In this document: in pieces, positions 1 through 8,313 of the stretch
Position numbering within the stretch: position 1 is the stretch's first letter
Layout: every line of letters begins with the position of its first letter
Source: Methanosalsum natronophilum
Lineage (GTDB): Archaea > Halobacteriota > Methanosarcinia > Methanosarcinales > Methanosarcinaceae
Assembly (NCBI RefSeq): GCF_024808815.1
Contig: NZ_JANUCS010000005.1
Location: 51,656 to 115,655, forward strand
Direction of reading: 5' to 3'
DNA: 64,000 nt
The notes under the pieces: model-generated
The model's input: the letters and a program-made list of their open reading frames with translations, nothing else
What the model was told of the DNA's origin: nothing
Databases searched by the model: none
Position numbers and translations under genes: made by a program

Positions 1-701
1 AGGTCTTCATTATAGCTTGATTCTGAGATAGCACCGAGTACTAGTCGATTATCTTTGATGGTTAAACTCTGTACAATTTGATCAACATCAATTAATCCAA
101 GAGAAATGCCTGTATGATACGAATCTCTTAATAGAAAATCAATTCTATCAGCATCAATATCGCTTGAGATGATTTGTGATAGGTAAGGTTTGGCCACATT
201 TTCTGTATCTCCGATAGCAATATTTCCTATCTCTTTTAGAAAATAGACCGGGTCAACACCGTTCATTTTCTCGATCAGGTTACATATTTGATCTGAGTTT
301 ATGAGTTGAGTTTGAATCAGAAACCGTGTGAATGATTCATGACTGGAACATTTTTTGTTATTCAGGACAGGTTGAAGGTCAGGATTTCTTAACAAAACGT
401 TTTCAACAGCATGTGAAAATGCAGCATGACCTACATCATGTAGAAGACCAGCAAGTCTTATTTTCTCAATATCTTCCTGGCATAGGTTTAATGAATTACC
501 TATAATGGAAGCTGTTTGCATTGTACCAATACTATGCTCGAACCTCGTGTGATTAGCTCCGGGATAGACAGTATCAGCTAAACCAAGTTGCTGTATTTTA
601 CGTAATCTTTGTAAACAGTGGTCATTTATCAGAAGTTGTTCTAGCTCATTCAGTACAACTGTACTATGTACTGGATCATGAACCATAAATGGTTTTGTCA
701 T
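1..701 (-). CDS. HD-domain phosphohydrolase (partial, C-terminus outside window)
   Basis: I translated the minus strand from an ATG at 701; the frame stays open to the window edge, so the C-terminus is missing. The N-terminus begins MTKPFMVHDPVH and contains TRFEHSIGT, then LLHDVGHAAFSH, then the conserved SSDIDADRIDFLLRDSYHTG. These are the metal-binding H...HD...D features of the SAMHD1/dGTPase-like HD family. Such proteins hydrolyse phosphate esters, often dNTPs, in the cytoplasm; the actual substrate here is unknown. It diverges from mtnA across a 96-bp AT-rich gap that must hold both promoters. Confidence 0.85.
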   Translation of the reverse strand, partial: MTKPFMVHDPVHSTVVLNELEQLLINDHCLQRLRKIQQLGLADTVYPGANHTRFEHSIGTMQTASIIGNSLNLCQEDIEKIRLAGLLHDVGHAAFSHAVENVLLRNPDLQPVLNNKKCSSHESFTRFLIQTQLINSDQICNLIEKMNGVDPVYFLKEIGNIAIGDTENVAKPYLSQIISSDIDADRIDFLLRDSYHTGISLGLIDVDQIVQSLTIKDNRLVLGAISESSYNED

Positions 702-797
702 CAATAACACCTATAATCATCAGAATATATATACCAACTGGAAACGTGAACTGTACCAATACCTATATTTCAAAAAAAATAATTGGATGATTTTCAT

Positions 798-1817
798 ATG
801 AGAACAATCGATTGGGATAAAGAAACAAAAACAATAAAGTTGATAGATCAAACATTATTGCCTGTAGAGTATAAGGTCATAGAATGTAGCAACCTTAGTT
901 CACTATGTGAAGCCATTAGTTCCTTACGTGTACGAGGAGCACCCGCCTTAGGTGCAGCAGGTGGTTTTGGACTAGCTTTAACTGCCACTTTAAGTAGTGC
1001 AAGGACAATGGATTCATTATTAAATGATCTTGAAAAGGCAGGAAATGTGATAAAATCAACTCGGCCAACTGCTATAAATCTTTCATGGGCAATAGATAGA
1101 GTACTTCAAGCAACTTCAGATGCATATGACGTTGAAGGTATGCGTGACATTGTGATAGATGAAGCTTTAAGGATCGCTGAAGAGGATGTTGATACAAACA
1201 AGAAGATAGGTAAAAATGGTGCTGAGTTGCTCGAAGATGGAGATGTTGTCATGACACACTGTAATGCGGGTAGGCTTGCTTGTGTTGACTGGGGAACTGC
1301 ACTTGGAGTTGTAAGGTCAGCTGTTGAAGATGGGAAAGATATAAAAGTAGTTGCTTGTGAAACAAGACCTTTAAACCAAGGAAGCCGATTGACCACTTGG
1401 GAATTAATGCAAGATAACATCCCAGTAACATTAATAACCGATTCAATGTCAGGTCATGTCATGAGAAAAGGACTGATTGATAAGATCATTGTAGGGGCAG
1501 ATAGAATCACAGAAGATGTAGTATTCAATAAGATAGGGACTTATACTCATTCAGTATTAGCAGCTGAACATGAGATTCCGTTCTTTGTAGCTGCACCAAC
1601 CTCAAGTTTCGATTTTGAGGGTTGGGAGGGTAGTGTCAAGATAGAAAAAAGAGACCCTGATGAACTCAGGTTTATTGGAGGCGTACAGTACGCACCCTCT
1701 GAAGTAAAAGTCTATAATCCCGCCTTTGACGCAACACCTATGGAAAATATTTCAGCAATAATCACAGAAAATGACGTATTCTATCCACCCTTCATTATTG
1801 ATGAAATAAGAATGTGA
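798..1817 (+). CDS. mtnA: S-methyl-5-thioribose-1-phosphate isomerase (MtnA family)
   Basis: Member of the eIF2B-like sugar-phosphate isomerase family. MtnA converts methylthioribose-1-P to methylthioribulose-1-P; related enzymes isomerise ribose-1,5-bisphosphate for type III RuBisCO pathways. Visible signatures are VRGAPALGAAGG near the N-terminus, HCNAGRLA with the candidate catalytic Cys, and VGADRITEDVVFNKIGTY with the catalytic Asp. An in-frame TTG at 783 would add five residues, but GGATGA at 785-790 is well spaced for the ATG at 798, so I use 798 (339 aa, usual family length). A RuBisCO gene lies 40 kb away in the same window, so a role in nucleoside salvage is possible but not shown. 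The sequence fits MtnA better than the shorter R15P isomerases. Confidence 0.88.
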   Translation: MRTIDWDKETKTIKLIDQTLLPVEYKVIECSNLSSLCEAISSLRVRGAPALGAAGGFGLALTATLSSARTMDSLLNDLEKAGNVIKSTRPTAINLSWAIDRVLQATSDAYDVEGMRDIVIDEALRIAEEDVDTNKKIGKNGAELLEDGDVVMTHCNAGRLACVDWGTALGVVRSAVEDGKDIKVVACETRPLNQGSRLTTWELMQDNIPVTLITDSMSGHVMRKGLIDKIIVGADRITEDVVFNKIGTYTHSVLAAEHEIPFFVAAPTSSFDFEGWEGSVKIEKRDPDELRFIGGVQYAPSEVKVYNPAFDATPMENISAIITENDVFYPPFIIDEIRM

Positions 1818-1897
1818 GCAATAACATTTTAATAGATAAAATCGTATTAAGAACCATAATAGTGTACATACAAGTTAAAATATTAAGGGGATAAAAT

Positions 1898-2071
1898 ATG
1901 GCTAAAAAGAAATCTCAAGGTAGCGGACTGATGTCTTCGGCCGGTCTTATGCGTTATTATGACGCAGATAAAAGATCACCACACCTTAATCCAAAAGGTG
2001 TCTTGATTGTCGGCTTATTGGTAGGAATATTGGTCCTTTATGTTAATGCAATGTTTGGAATGTGGCCCTGA
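1898..2071 (+). CDS. secG: Preprotein translocase Sec61-beta/SecG subunit
   Basis: A 57-residue protein. It has a basic N-terminus (MAKKKSQGSG), the motif SSAGLMRYYD, then PHLNPKGVLIVG and one C-terminal membrane span ending in GMWP. This is the archaeal Sec61-beta architecture: a tail-anchored accessory subunit of the SecYE(beta) channel. A purine-rich AAGGGG lies 8-13 nt before the ATG. It follows mtnA by 80 bp. Its partner export factors SecF and SecD are encoded elsewhere in this window. Confidence 0.9.
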   Translation: MAKKKSQGSGLMSSAGLMRYYDADKRSPHLNPKGVLIVGLLVGILVLYVNAMFGMWP

Positions 2072-2185
2072 ATGACCAATTCAATTCAGGTACATTTCAC
2101 ATTTAATTAATACCTTTTTTTATTCATAAATTGGAACAAGCTATTTATACTGATTTTAAAATAAGATTATTTTGGGAGGTTTATT

Positions 2186-2284
2186 ATGATAGGAAGATGG
2201 ATTAAGCGAATGATAATGGTATTCATAAAAGCTAAGATCATTCTTTGGTTAAAACGATTGATCCTTAGAAGATTTAGAAGATAA
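2186..2284 (+). CDS. Very small cationic amphipathic peptide, unknown
   Basis: A 32-codon ORF preceded by an unusually good Shine-Dalgarno sequence (GGGAGG, 2174-2179) at the right distance from the ATG. The peptide reads MIGRWIKRMIMVF, then IKAKIILWLKRL, then ILRRFRR. It has eleven Arg/Lys and no Asp or Glu, with hydrophobic residues spaced to form an amphipathic or membrane-inserting helix. A promoter-like AT-rich stretch precedes it (around 2140-2165) and a T-rich stretch follows. I do not recognise a family. It could be a membrane-associated small protein, a toxin-like peptide, or a chance ORF; the strong ribosome site argues for translation. Confidence 0.5.
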   Translation: MIGRWIKRMIMVFIKAKIILWLKRLILRRFRR

Positions 2285-2439
2285 AAAAGTGTTTTTTTAA
2301 AACAAATTATATTATATTTATTCTATTTTTAGTTATATTCAAATAAACGGAAATTATTCTTCATTAAGAATAATATACTTTTTTTCAAGAAAATATTACA
2401 AAAAAAAAGAATGTATTGTATAAGGGATAAATAGTACCC

Positions 2440-3321
2440 TTATTCACCAATCCATTCATTTACTGTATCTTGATTCTCTTCTACCCATAGGGCAGCAGCG
2501 TCTTCTGGAGACATTCCATCTTCAATATTCATCATTACTTCTTGAATATCATCTTGTTCCCAGTAGAATCTTGAGATTATGTCATAAAGTTCTGGTTTAT
2601 CTTCTTGAAGTCCGGCACGTGCAAGTGTTGCAACATATTCTGCATCACCGTATGAACCTTCAGGGTCATCAAGATACTTGAGGTCCCATCTGTCAAATTT
2701 CCAGTGTGGACTCCATCCAGTGACAACGATCCATTCTTCATTCTGTACAGCTGTCCTGAGCTCAGCTGCCATACCAGCACTACTGCTTGCCACAAGTTCA
2801 TAGTCAAGATCATATGCATCGATCGCACCTTCACCTTCGGTAGAACTTTCGGTAGACTTCATAATACCAGCACCAGGTTCAATACCAATTATCTGGCCAT
2901 CGAATTGATCTTTATGATCGTTCAGTTCTTCAATTGAATCAATTTCAACATACTGAGGTACTACGAGTCCTATTTTACATCCTTCAAGGTTAGTAGATAC
3001 TTCTTCAAAATCATCACCGTACTGTTCCATATAATGACCATGGGTGTGTGGTAACCATGCGGATGTTGTGAAATCGAACTGACCTTGTGCAAGTCCCTGA
3101 TATAGAGGTCCTGCATCTACTGCAATAATCTCAACATCATATCCTGCTTGTTCAAGCACTTGTTTCATTACATTTGTACTTGCAACTTCTCCGTCCCAAG
3201 TAACATAGCCTATTGATGCGGTCATTTCATCATCAATAGCATCTAGACATCCTACGCCTACGATACCAATAATGAAAATTGCGCTAATTGCCAATACTTT
3301 CATTTTATCATTCATGTACAT
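2440..3321 (-). CDS. otaC: Glycine betaine ABC transporter substrate-binding lipoprotein
   Basis: Extracytoplasmic binding protein of an OpuA/Ota-type osmoprotectant importer, about 290 aa. The N-terminus is a lipoprotein signal: charged MNDKMK, a hydrophobic stretch, and a lipobox-like GVGC. Mature sequence has the OpuAC features IGYVTWDGEVA, TSAWLPHTHGHYM and VTGWSPHWKFDRWDL, rich in Trp residues that form the aromatic betaine cage. Possible starts are ATG 3321 or 3315; GTG 3324 is less likely. It is the last gene of a minus-strand operon ATPase-permease-binding protein, after a 120-bp gap that may allow separate expression. Import of betaine fits a salt-adapted methanogen. Confidence 0.9.
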   Translation of the reverse strand: MYMNDKMKVLAISAIFIIGIVGVGCLDAIDDEMTASIGYVTWDGEVASTNVMKQVLEQAGYDVEIIAVDAGPLYQGLAQGQFDFTTSAWLPHTHGHYMEQYGDDFEEVSTNLEGCKIGLVVPQYVEIDSIEELNDHKDQFDGQIIGIEPGAGIMKSTESSTEGEGAIDAYDLDYELVASSSAGMAAELRTAVQNEEWIVVTGWSPHWKFDRWDLKYLDDPEGSYGDAEYVATLARAGLQEDKPELYDIISRFYWEQDDIQEVMMNIEDGMSPEDAAALWVEENQDTVNEWIGE

Positions 3322-3445
3322 CACATCTTATTCATATTTTTTAAAGAATATATTTATATATATACAATCAACCACTTTATTTCTTTTTCAATACTTATAA
3401 GCTTTCGGGTTTTTTTACTAAAAAATAAAAGGAAGTAGTTTTCAC

Positions 3446-4291
3446 TTATTTTTCTGGGGTGAGACTTTGTGTCAATCTATCAAGTATGATAGCGATTATC
3501 ACAATACCAAGACCAGCTTCAAATCCTGATCCGATATCTATTCTCTGAATCGCAGCGAGTACCTGATAACCTAGGCCAGGTGCACCTATCATTGCAGCAA
3601 TAACTACCATCGATAGTGAAAGCATGATACATTGGTTCACTCCTGCCATAATTGAAGGGAGAGCAGATGGCAATTCTATCTTGATCAGTTTCTGCATAGG
3701 TGTGGAGCCAAATGCATCCCCTACCTCTTTAAGTTCTTTAGGGACATGTTTAATGCCTAAAACTGTTAGTCTAATTGGTGGTGGCATTGCGAAAACTGTG
3801 GTTGCAACAAGTCCTGGTACATTACCCAAACCAAAGAAAATGACCGCAGGTATCAGATATACAAAGGAAGGCATTGTTTGCATGAAATCAAGCATCGGCC
3901 GAATTATCTGATACAAGGTCTCACTTTTAGCGGCTAGTATCCCTATCGGAATAGCTATAACAAGTGCAACCAAAGCTGCTGCAAGCACGAGTGAAAGTGT
4001 TTGCATTGTAAGTGCCCATAACCTCATACTTTCAATAAGTGTCAATGCTACAGCCACACCCACAGCTAACTTCAAGTCACGTCGACTTATCAAGTAAGAA
4101 ATAGCTGCAACAACTATGATAAATAAGACTGGTGGTAAAAAGAACAGAACATCCCTAATACCACTTATCAAGATATTCATTATTGTGGTGAATATATCAA
4201 GCAAAAAACCGAGATTCTGCTCAATCAATTCTACAACTTTCTCTGCACCATCACCAAGTGGTATCTTTGGAATTTCTAAAGCTTGTGCCAT
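3446..4291 (-). CDS. otaB: Glycine betaine ABC transporter permease
   Basis: 281-aa integral membrane subunit with about five or six hydrophobic segments. The cytoplasmic EAA-like loop is visible as EVGDAFGSTPMQKLIKIELP followed by ALPSIMAGVNQ, which couples to the ATPase. This is the ProW/OpuAB family, which forms a homodimeric pore for betaine or proline betaine. It begins 2 bp after the ATPase stop codon, so the two are co-transcribed and probably translationally coupled. The order ATPase, permease, binding protein matches the Ota system described in Methanosarcina mazei. Confidence 0.92.
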   Translation of the reverse strand: MAQALEIPKIPLGDGAEKVVELIEQNLGFLLDIFTTIMNILISGIRDVLFFLPPVLFIIVVAAISYLISRRDLKLAVGVAVALTLIESMRLWALTMQTLSLVLAAALVALVIAIPIGILAAKSETLYQIIRPMLDFMQTMPSFVYLIPAVIFFGLGNVPGLVATTVFAMPPPIRLTVLGIKHVPKELKEVGDAFGSTPMQKLIKIELPSALPSIMAGVNQCIMLSLSMVVIAAMIGAPGLGYQVLAAIQRIDIGSGFEAGLGIVIIAIILDRLTQSLTPEK

Positions 4292-4293
4292 GA

Positions 4294-5478
4294 TTATTCC
4301 TCCATTGCTAGTGCTCCTAGCACACTTCCTCTAACAACTACACCCAATAGTTTCTTTCTCTCATCAACCACAGCAACTGGAGATGTAGATTCTATAATAG
4401 GAATTAGTTCGTTCAGTGGTGTATCAGGAGATGTGGTCTCACTATCCTTTTTCATCACATCATCAATTGTCTTGCCAGCTTTCATACCCTCAATTGCTTC
4501 ATCTATAGTCACAAAACCTTTTAGTATCTTGTTTCGATCAACAACATAAATCGATGATATACCATGTTTCCTCATTAGCTGAACTGCAACTTTTAATGTA
4601 GAATTGATAGATATTACCGGATCTGGTCGTTTCATTACAGCTTCTGCAACCAGCACTTTAGATCTATCTACACCGGCAACGAATTTAGCAACGTAATCAT
4701 CTGCAGGTTCTGTTAAGATTTCTTCTGCAGTTCCTATCTGTACAGCTTTTCCTTCATTCATCAATAAAATCCTATCACCCAGTTTGAGTGCTTCATCAAG
4801 ATCATGTGATACGAAGACAATGGTTTTTTGCATCCTGTCCTGGAGTGCTAAGAGTTCGTCTTGCATCTCACTCCTAATAAGGGGGTCAAGTGCACTGAAA
4901 GCTTCGTCCATTAAAAGAATATCTGGGTCGGTTGCAAGAGCACGTGCTAGTCCAACACGTTGCTGCATACCACCACTTAGTTCAGAGATACTACTATTCT
5001 CATGACCCTTCAAACCAACGTTCTCGATGGCTTCAATTGCTTTTTTGTACCTTTCCTCTTTATCAATACCACGAACCTCTAATCCATAAGCCACATTATC
5101 AAGAACACTTCTATGTGGGATTAGTCCAAAGTTTTGGAATACCATCCCTAATTTATTTCGTCGTAGTTCTCGAAGTGTTTCTGACTTCATTTTCACTACA
5201 TCTGATCCATCGATCAATATCTCTCCAACTGTAGGTTCTATTAATCTATTAATACATCTAAGAAGTGTTGATTTTCCTGAGCCTGATAGACCCATTATCA
5301 CAAATATCTCCCCATCTTTGATCTCAAAATTAAGTTTATAGAGACCTACATTGTTACCCGTCTTCTCTAAAATATCAGCTTTAGATAACCCCTCTTCCAA
5401 CAAACCTAAAGCTTTTTTCGGATTTTTACCAAAAACCTTGGAAACATCCTTGATTTCTATTTTCGTCTTTTCTTCCAC
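4294..5478 (-). CDS. otaA: Glycine betaine ABC transporter ATPase with CBS domains
   Basis: 394-aa ATPase of the ProV/OpuAA family. Walker A GLSGSGKST is at about residues 63-71, the ABC signature LSGGMQQ at 167-173 and Walker B ILLMDEAFSALDP at 187-199. After about residue 270 come two CBS modules (for example MRKHGISSIYVVDRNK), which in OpuA sense ionic strength and gate transport. It is the first gene of the otaABC operon. The region upstream holds a TATA-like stretch overlapped by an inverted repeat at 5548-5567 that may be an operator for salt control. Confidence 0.93.
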   Translation of the reverse strand: MEEKTKIEIKDVSKVFGKNPKKALGLLEEGLSKADILEKTGNNVGLYKLNFEIKDGEIFVIMGLSGSGKSTLLRCINRLIEPTVGEILIDGSDVVKMKSETLRELRRNKLGMVFQNFGLIPHRSVLDNVAYGLEVRGIDKEERYKKAIEAIENVGLKGHENSSISELSGGMQQRVGLARALATDPDILLMDEAFSALDPLIRSEMQDELLALQDRMQKTIVFVSHDLDEALKLGDRILLMNEGKAVQIGTAEEILTEPADDYVAKFVAGVDRSKVLVAEAVMKRPDPVISINSTLKVAVQLMRKHGISSIYVVDRNKILKGFVTIDEAIEGMKAGKTIDDVMKKDSETTSPDTPLNELIPIIESTSPVAVVDERKKLLGVVVRGSVLGALAMEE

Positions 5479-5547
5479 GTTTTAATCTCCAATTTAACAA
5501 TTAAACCTTGTTTTTATCTCGGATATACGTATAAAATAATAATTTTT

Positions 5548-5567
5548 GGATAATATATAATTTATCC
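5548..5567. promoter_or_regulatory. Inverted repeat in the otaABC promoter region
   Basis: GGATAA, eight AT-only bases, then TTATCC form a perfect six-base inverted repeat about 70-90 bp upstream of otaA. Read on the minus strand the central TATATAT-rich part resembles a TATA box. An overlapping palindrome and TATA box suggests a repressor site for osmotic control. Assignment is inference. Confidence 0.35.
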
Positions 5568-5651
5568 GTAATTGTATATAAATAATCATGTTAGACTTTG
5601 TGCATAGTTGCTAAACTAAAACCTAAAACCATGACATATCAGGTCTATTTT

Positions 5652-5864
5652 TCAGTTCTCACTGACATTGTAACCTGCTTTAATAACAGTATTTTTAATA
5701 GTGTTTGAATCAGTCATTTTCTCATCGTATTCGACTATTGCAGTACCTTCATCAAGGTTTACCTCAGCAACCAAGATACCATTAAGTGAAGATAATGAGC
5801 TTTCAACTGCTGACTTACAATGTTGACATGACATACCTTCAATATCAAACTTAACCTTCTTCAA
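5652..5864 (-). CDS. Heavy-metal-associated (HMA) copper chaperone-like protein
   Basis: 70 aa, one ferredoxin-like HMA domain. The metal site is GMSCQHC with Cys13 and Cys16, followed by the family pattern VESSLSSLNGI, VNLDEGTAIVEYD and IKAGYNV. CopZ/Atx1-type proteins carry Cu(I) to P-type ATPases or regulators. The start is a TTG at 5864; its Shine-Dalgarno GGAGG lies 7 nt upstream and no ATG start is available, so the TTG is convincing. It lies 51 bp downstream of SRP19 on the same strand and may share its transcript. No copper ATPase is in this window. Confidence 0.88.
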   Translation of the reverse strand: MKKVKFDIEGMSCQHCKSAVESSLSSLNGILVAEVNLDEGTAIVEYDEKMTDSNTIKNTVIKAGYNVSEN

Positions 5865-5915
5865 CTTTTTGCCTCCATGTGTAAATAAAGTGTATATCAG
5901 GTTATACGAAAATAT

Positions 5916-6212
5916 TCAGGCAGTATTCCTTTTCTTCTTTATACTATCTGCTATAAGTCTGGCTATCTTAGTTTTTGGTTCAGTATTATCTACAAGAATC
6001 CTACCACTTCTCTCCCACCATGATCTCGGGTATTTTTTATCAGCTTCTACTTCAGGATTTAATCCCAACTCTGTAGCTGCTACTTCAATTTCGGACAGGT
6101 GTGGTTCCTTGACTGATTTCTTTCTTGAGATTATACGACCTTGATTTCTTGTTTTGGTCTTGTCTATATAGGCAGGCCAGATAACCAGTTTACCTCTCTC
6201 TTTCATCAGCAT
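5916..6212 (-). CDS. srp19: Signal recognition particle 19 kDa protein
   Basis: 98-aa SRP19 homologue. The family features WPAYIDKTKTRNQGRIISRK at the N-terminus and the later PRSWWERSGRILV are present, with a basic C-terminus (KKKRN). SRP19 binds 7S SRP RNA helices 6 and 8 and promotes SRP54 binding during membrane-protein targeting. Start is ATG 6212 or the in-frame ATG 6206. It is followed on the same strand by the HMA protein. SRP RNA was not found in the window. Confidence 0.93.
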   Translation of the reverse strand: MLMKERGKLVIWPAYIDKTKTRNQGRIISRKKSVKEPHLSEIEVAATELGLNPEVEADKKYPRSWWERSGRILVDNTEPKTKIARLIADSIKKKRNTA

Positions 6213-6311
6213 GTGTTGAATATGAAACGTTCATTGAATTTAAATCTGATGAATACTATCAAAAAATATGAAGCTAACTTTTATCTATTAGGACATTTAT
6301 TTGTATAAATC

Positions 6312-6560
6312 ATGGCAACAAATGAGAGTTCAATCACTGTATCACCTGAACTTAAAGAATATATTCAAAAAAAACAAAAAGATTATCGAGTGAATACCAC
6401 ATGTGCTGGACCTCTGATACTCCCTCTAGAAATGAAAGACAATAAACCAACTGATATAGTGATCAATGTAGGTGATCAAAAACTCTACATCTCGGCAGTT
6501 CAGGCAAGGTTTGTCAAACATGTTGATCTATCCATGCTCTGTAAATGTGTAATGGAATGA
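6312..6560 (+). CDS. Conserved-looking small protein, unknown
   Basis: 82 aa, ATG at 6312. No recognised domain. The sequence has CAGPLILPLEMK in the middle and ends KHVDLSMLCKCVME, giving three Cys residues (about positions 31, 78 and 80) that could bind a metal or form a redox pair. The central part (IVINVGDQKLYISAVQARFV) looks like beta strands. It sits divergent to SRP19 with a TATA-like AT-rich gap between, and convergent with the DUF5806 protein only 9 bp away. Coding is supported by normal composition and a full intergenic placement. Confidence 0.65.
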   Translation: MATNESSITVSPELKEYIQKKQKDYRVNTTCAGPLILPLEMKDNKPTDIVINVGDQKLYISAVQARFVKHVDLSMLCKCVME

Positions 6561-6569
6561 ATTAATTTT

Positions 6570-7046
6570 TTAGTCCACCATTTCTTCATTTATGTTCCTG
6601 AAAACTTCTGCAATGATCTTTTGAACCTCGATATCATGGGCTTCAGAAACTTCATTGTTCTCGGCCCGAGTAAGAGTCGCGAGGTCTGAAATTATTGAAT
6701 GTATCATATCAAGCATTTCATCTTTTGATATGAGACCTGCATAGTATGCATAAAAAAAAGTTGTCCCTGACCTTCTTACTTTTTTTTTGAACGTAGAATA
6801 GGAATTTGAAACTTCATGTCTTGAATAAGGTTCTTCAGCGAATGGAACCAATTGTGGCAAATTCTCGCCAATCCATGTCATTTGTGATCGATTCAGTGTA
6901 TCTTTAAAGTCAGAACAAAGATGAGCAATCATCCATTCGCGTGCTGTAAGATGTGTGGTCTTTTTCAGATATCTAGTAACATCTCCGTAGCTCTTACCGT
7001 TCATTTTTTGAAACTTTTGATAGCGAAATGCTTTTTTGTCCTCCAA
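6570..7046 (-). CDS. DUF5806-family protein, archaeal unknown
   Basis: 158 aa. I recognise the pattern KFQKMNGKSYGDVTRYLKKT, THLTAREWMIAHLCSDFK, MTWIGENLPQLVPF and GTTFFYAYYAGLISKDEM of the euryarchaeal family called DUF5806, known also from haloarchaea. Function is unknown; the middle part looks like a helical, HTH-like fold. Start is TTG at 7046 with GGTGG just upstream; there is no suitable ATG. A run of nine A residues encodes the lysines around 6780-6788, a possible slippage point. It diverges from the mtr operon. Confidence 0.8.
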   Translation of the reverse strand: MEDKKAFRYQKFQKMNGKSYGDVTRYLKKTTHLTAREWMIAHLCSDFKDTLNRSQMTWIGENLPQLVPFAEEPYSRHEVSNSYSTFKKKVRRSGTTFFYAYYAGLISKDEMLDMIHSIISDLATLTRAENNEVSEAHDIEVQKIIAEVFRNINEEMVD

Positions 7047-7401
7047 GTTACCACCTTTAAAAGGAAAAATAGCTATATGGATTTAGTATTGCAACCAATA
7101 TAATATTGGCGTATGTGGTCCTATTATATAAAAATACCTAATAACTTCAAACATATTGATGTCTAATTTGAATTTAACTTGAAAAATAGTATACTCAAAA
7201 AATGAAAAGTAGCGCCTATCAGTGAATTCGAAAAGTTTATGAAGGATTCAATGTATTCAAATACAGTTGACATTAGTCTATATCATGTCTTGAGATATAG
7301 AATAATCGATATGCAACAGAGTGCTATACGTGGCACATAAGCTACTCAATTAATTAAAATCTAAAATATAAAAAAATAAAGACAAAATAGGAGGAAAATG
7401 A
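7047..7401. promoter_or_regulatory. Intergenic region and long leader of the mtr operon
   Basis: 355 bp without a gene. It holds CCAATA-TAA-TATTGG (7094-7108), a perfect six-base inverted repeat, followed by a strong TATA-like TTATATAAAAA (7124-7134). If that box drives mtr, the transcript has an untranslated leader near 240 nt. An SD GGAGG sits directly before mtrE (about 7390-7394). The same region must contain the promoter for the divergent DUF5806 gene. I found no tRNA or convincing ORF here. Confidence 0.45.
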
Positions 7402-8313
7402 ATGGACCCACTCATAGGTATGGGTGTATTAGCATTAATGGGTGCTGCTGCAGTTATTGCCGGCATTTCCGAGGATTCGGAATCAAATGTCGGTTCTCAA
7501 AGTAACCCTAACTCTCAGGTACAGTTAGCACCACAAATGATGTATCCGCATAGAATATTCAACAAAGCTATTTCCGGAGAACCACCCTCAAATGCACTAA
7601 TGTGTGCTATAGGTGGTACTACAGCAGCCATATTGATGGATGCACTTGGAATGTCTGCTTTATTCTCAATAACAATTGGTGCATTTGTCGCAGCTCTTGC
7701 ACATGGATCGTATTCGACTATGTCTTTTTTTGGAAGACCCACAAGTCAGAGCAGGTTCAAGCAGCCAGTGTATATGGACATTCTAAGAGGACATATATCA
7801 CCAATTATGGCTTATGCGTTTGTTACAACTTTTTCGATCGTAATTATATCTTACATAATGATTTCAGTTCTAAACCATCCGTTCCCGCTCGCACTGCTTG
7901 CGTTCATATGGGGAACTGCAGTTGGTGCAATTGGATCTTCAACTGGAGATGTTCATTACGGAGCTGAAAGACAATACCAGAACACTGAGTACGGATCTGG
8001 AGTCAATGCTGCCCAGTCTGGAAACATTGTAAGGAACGGTGAAGCTGGACTTCGTAACGGAATTGATAATTCATGGTTCTGCATTAAGTTCGGTGGACCT
8101 GCAACGGGTCTCGCATTCGGAATGACTGTATTCCTGTCAGGTTGGATCACTATGGTGTTCGACCCGTCTATTAGTCAAATGATTGCATGGGCATCAGTCA
8201 TAGCAGGCCTATTAATTGTATTAGTATTGATTATTTTCAACAGGATGATAGAAGTTTCCTCACGGAAAAGTTATGGACCTTATAAAGCTGACAATGACGA
8301 GGTGACCGCATGA
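7402..8313 (+). CDS. mtrE: Tetrahydromethanopterin S-methyltransferase subunit E
   Basis: 303 aa, six or so membrane spans. MtrE is part of the membrane core of the Mtr complex, which transfers a methyl group from methyl-tetrahydro(sarcino)pterin to coenzyme M and pumps Na+. Typical MtrE sequence is seen at the start (MDPLIGMGVLALMGAAAVIA) and in the soluble loop GDVHYGAERQYQNTEYG. The start ATG has SD GGAGG seven bases upstream. It opens the canonical order E-D-C-B-A-F-G-H and overlaps mtrD by 4 bp. Confidence 0.97.
   Translation: MDPLIGMGVLALMGAAAVIAGISEDSESNVGSQSNPNSQVQLAPQMMYPHRIFNKAISGEPPSNALMCAIGGTTAAILMDALGMSALFSITIGAFVAALAHGSYSTMSFFGRPTSQSRFKQPVYMDILRGHISPIMAYAFVTTFSIVIISYIMISVLNHPFPLALLAFIWGTAVGAIGSSTGDVHYGAERQYQNTEYGSGVNAAQSGNIVRNGEAGLRNGIDNSWFCIKFGGPATGLAFGMTVFLSGWITMVFDPSISQMIAWASVIAGLLIVLVLIIFNRMIEVSSRKSYGPYKADNDEVTA

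Noticed and set aside
7602..7967. A 121-codon frame inside mtrE
   Set aside because: It is Cys/Trp-rich out-of-frame translation of mtrE, not a gene.
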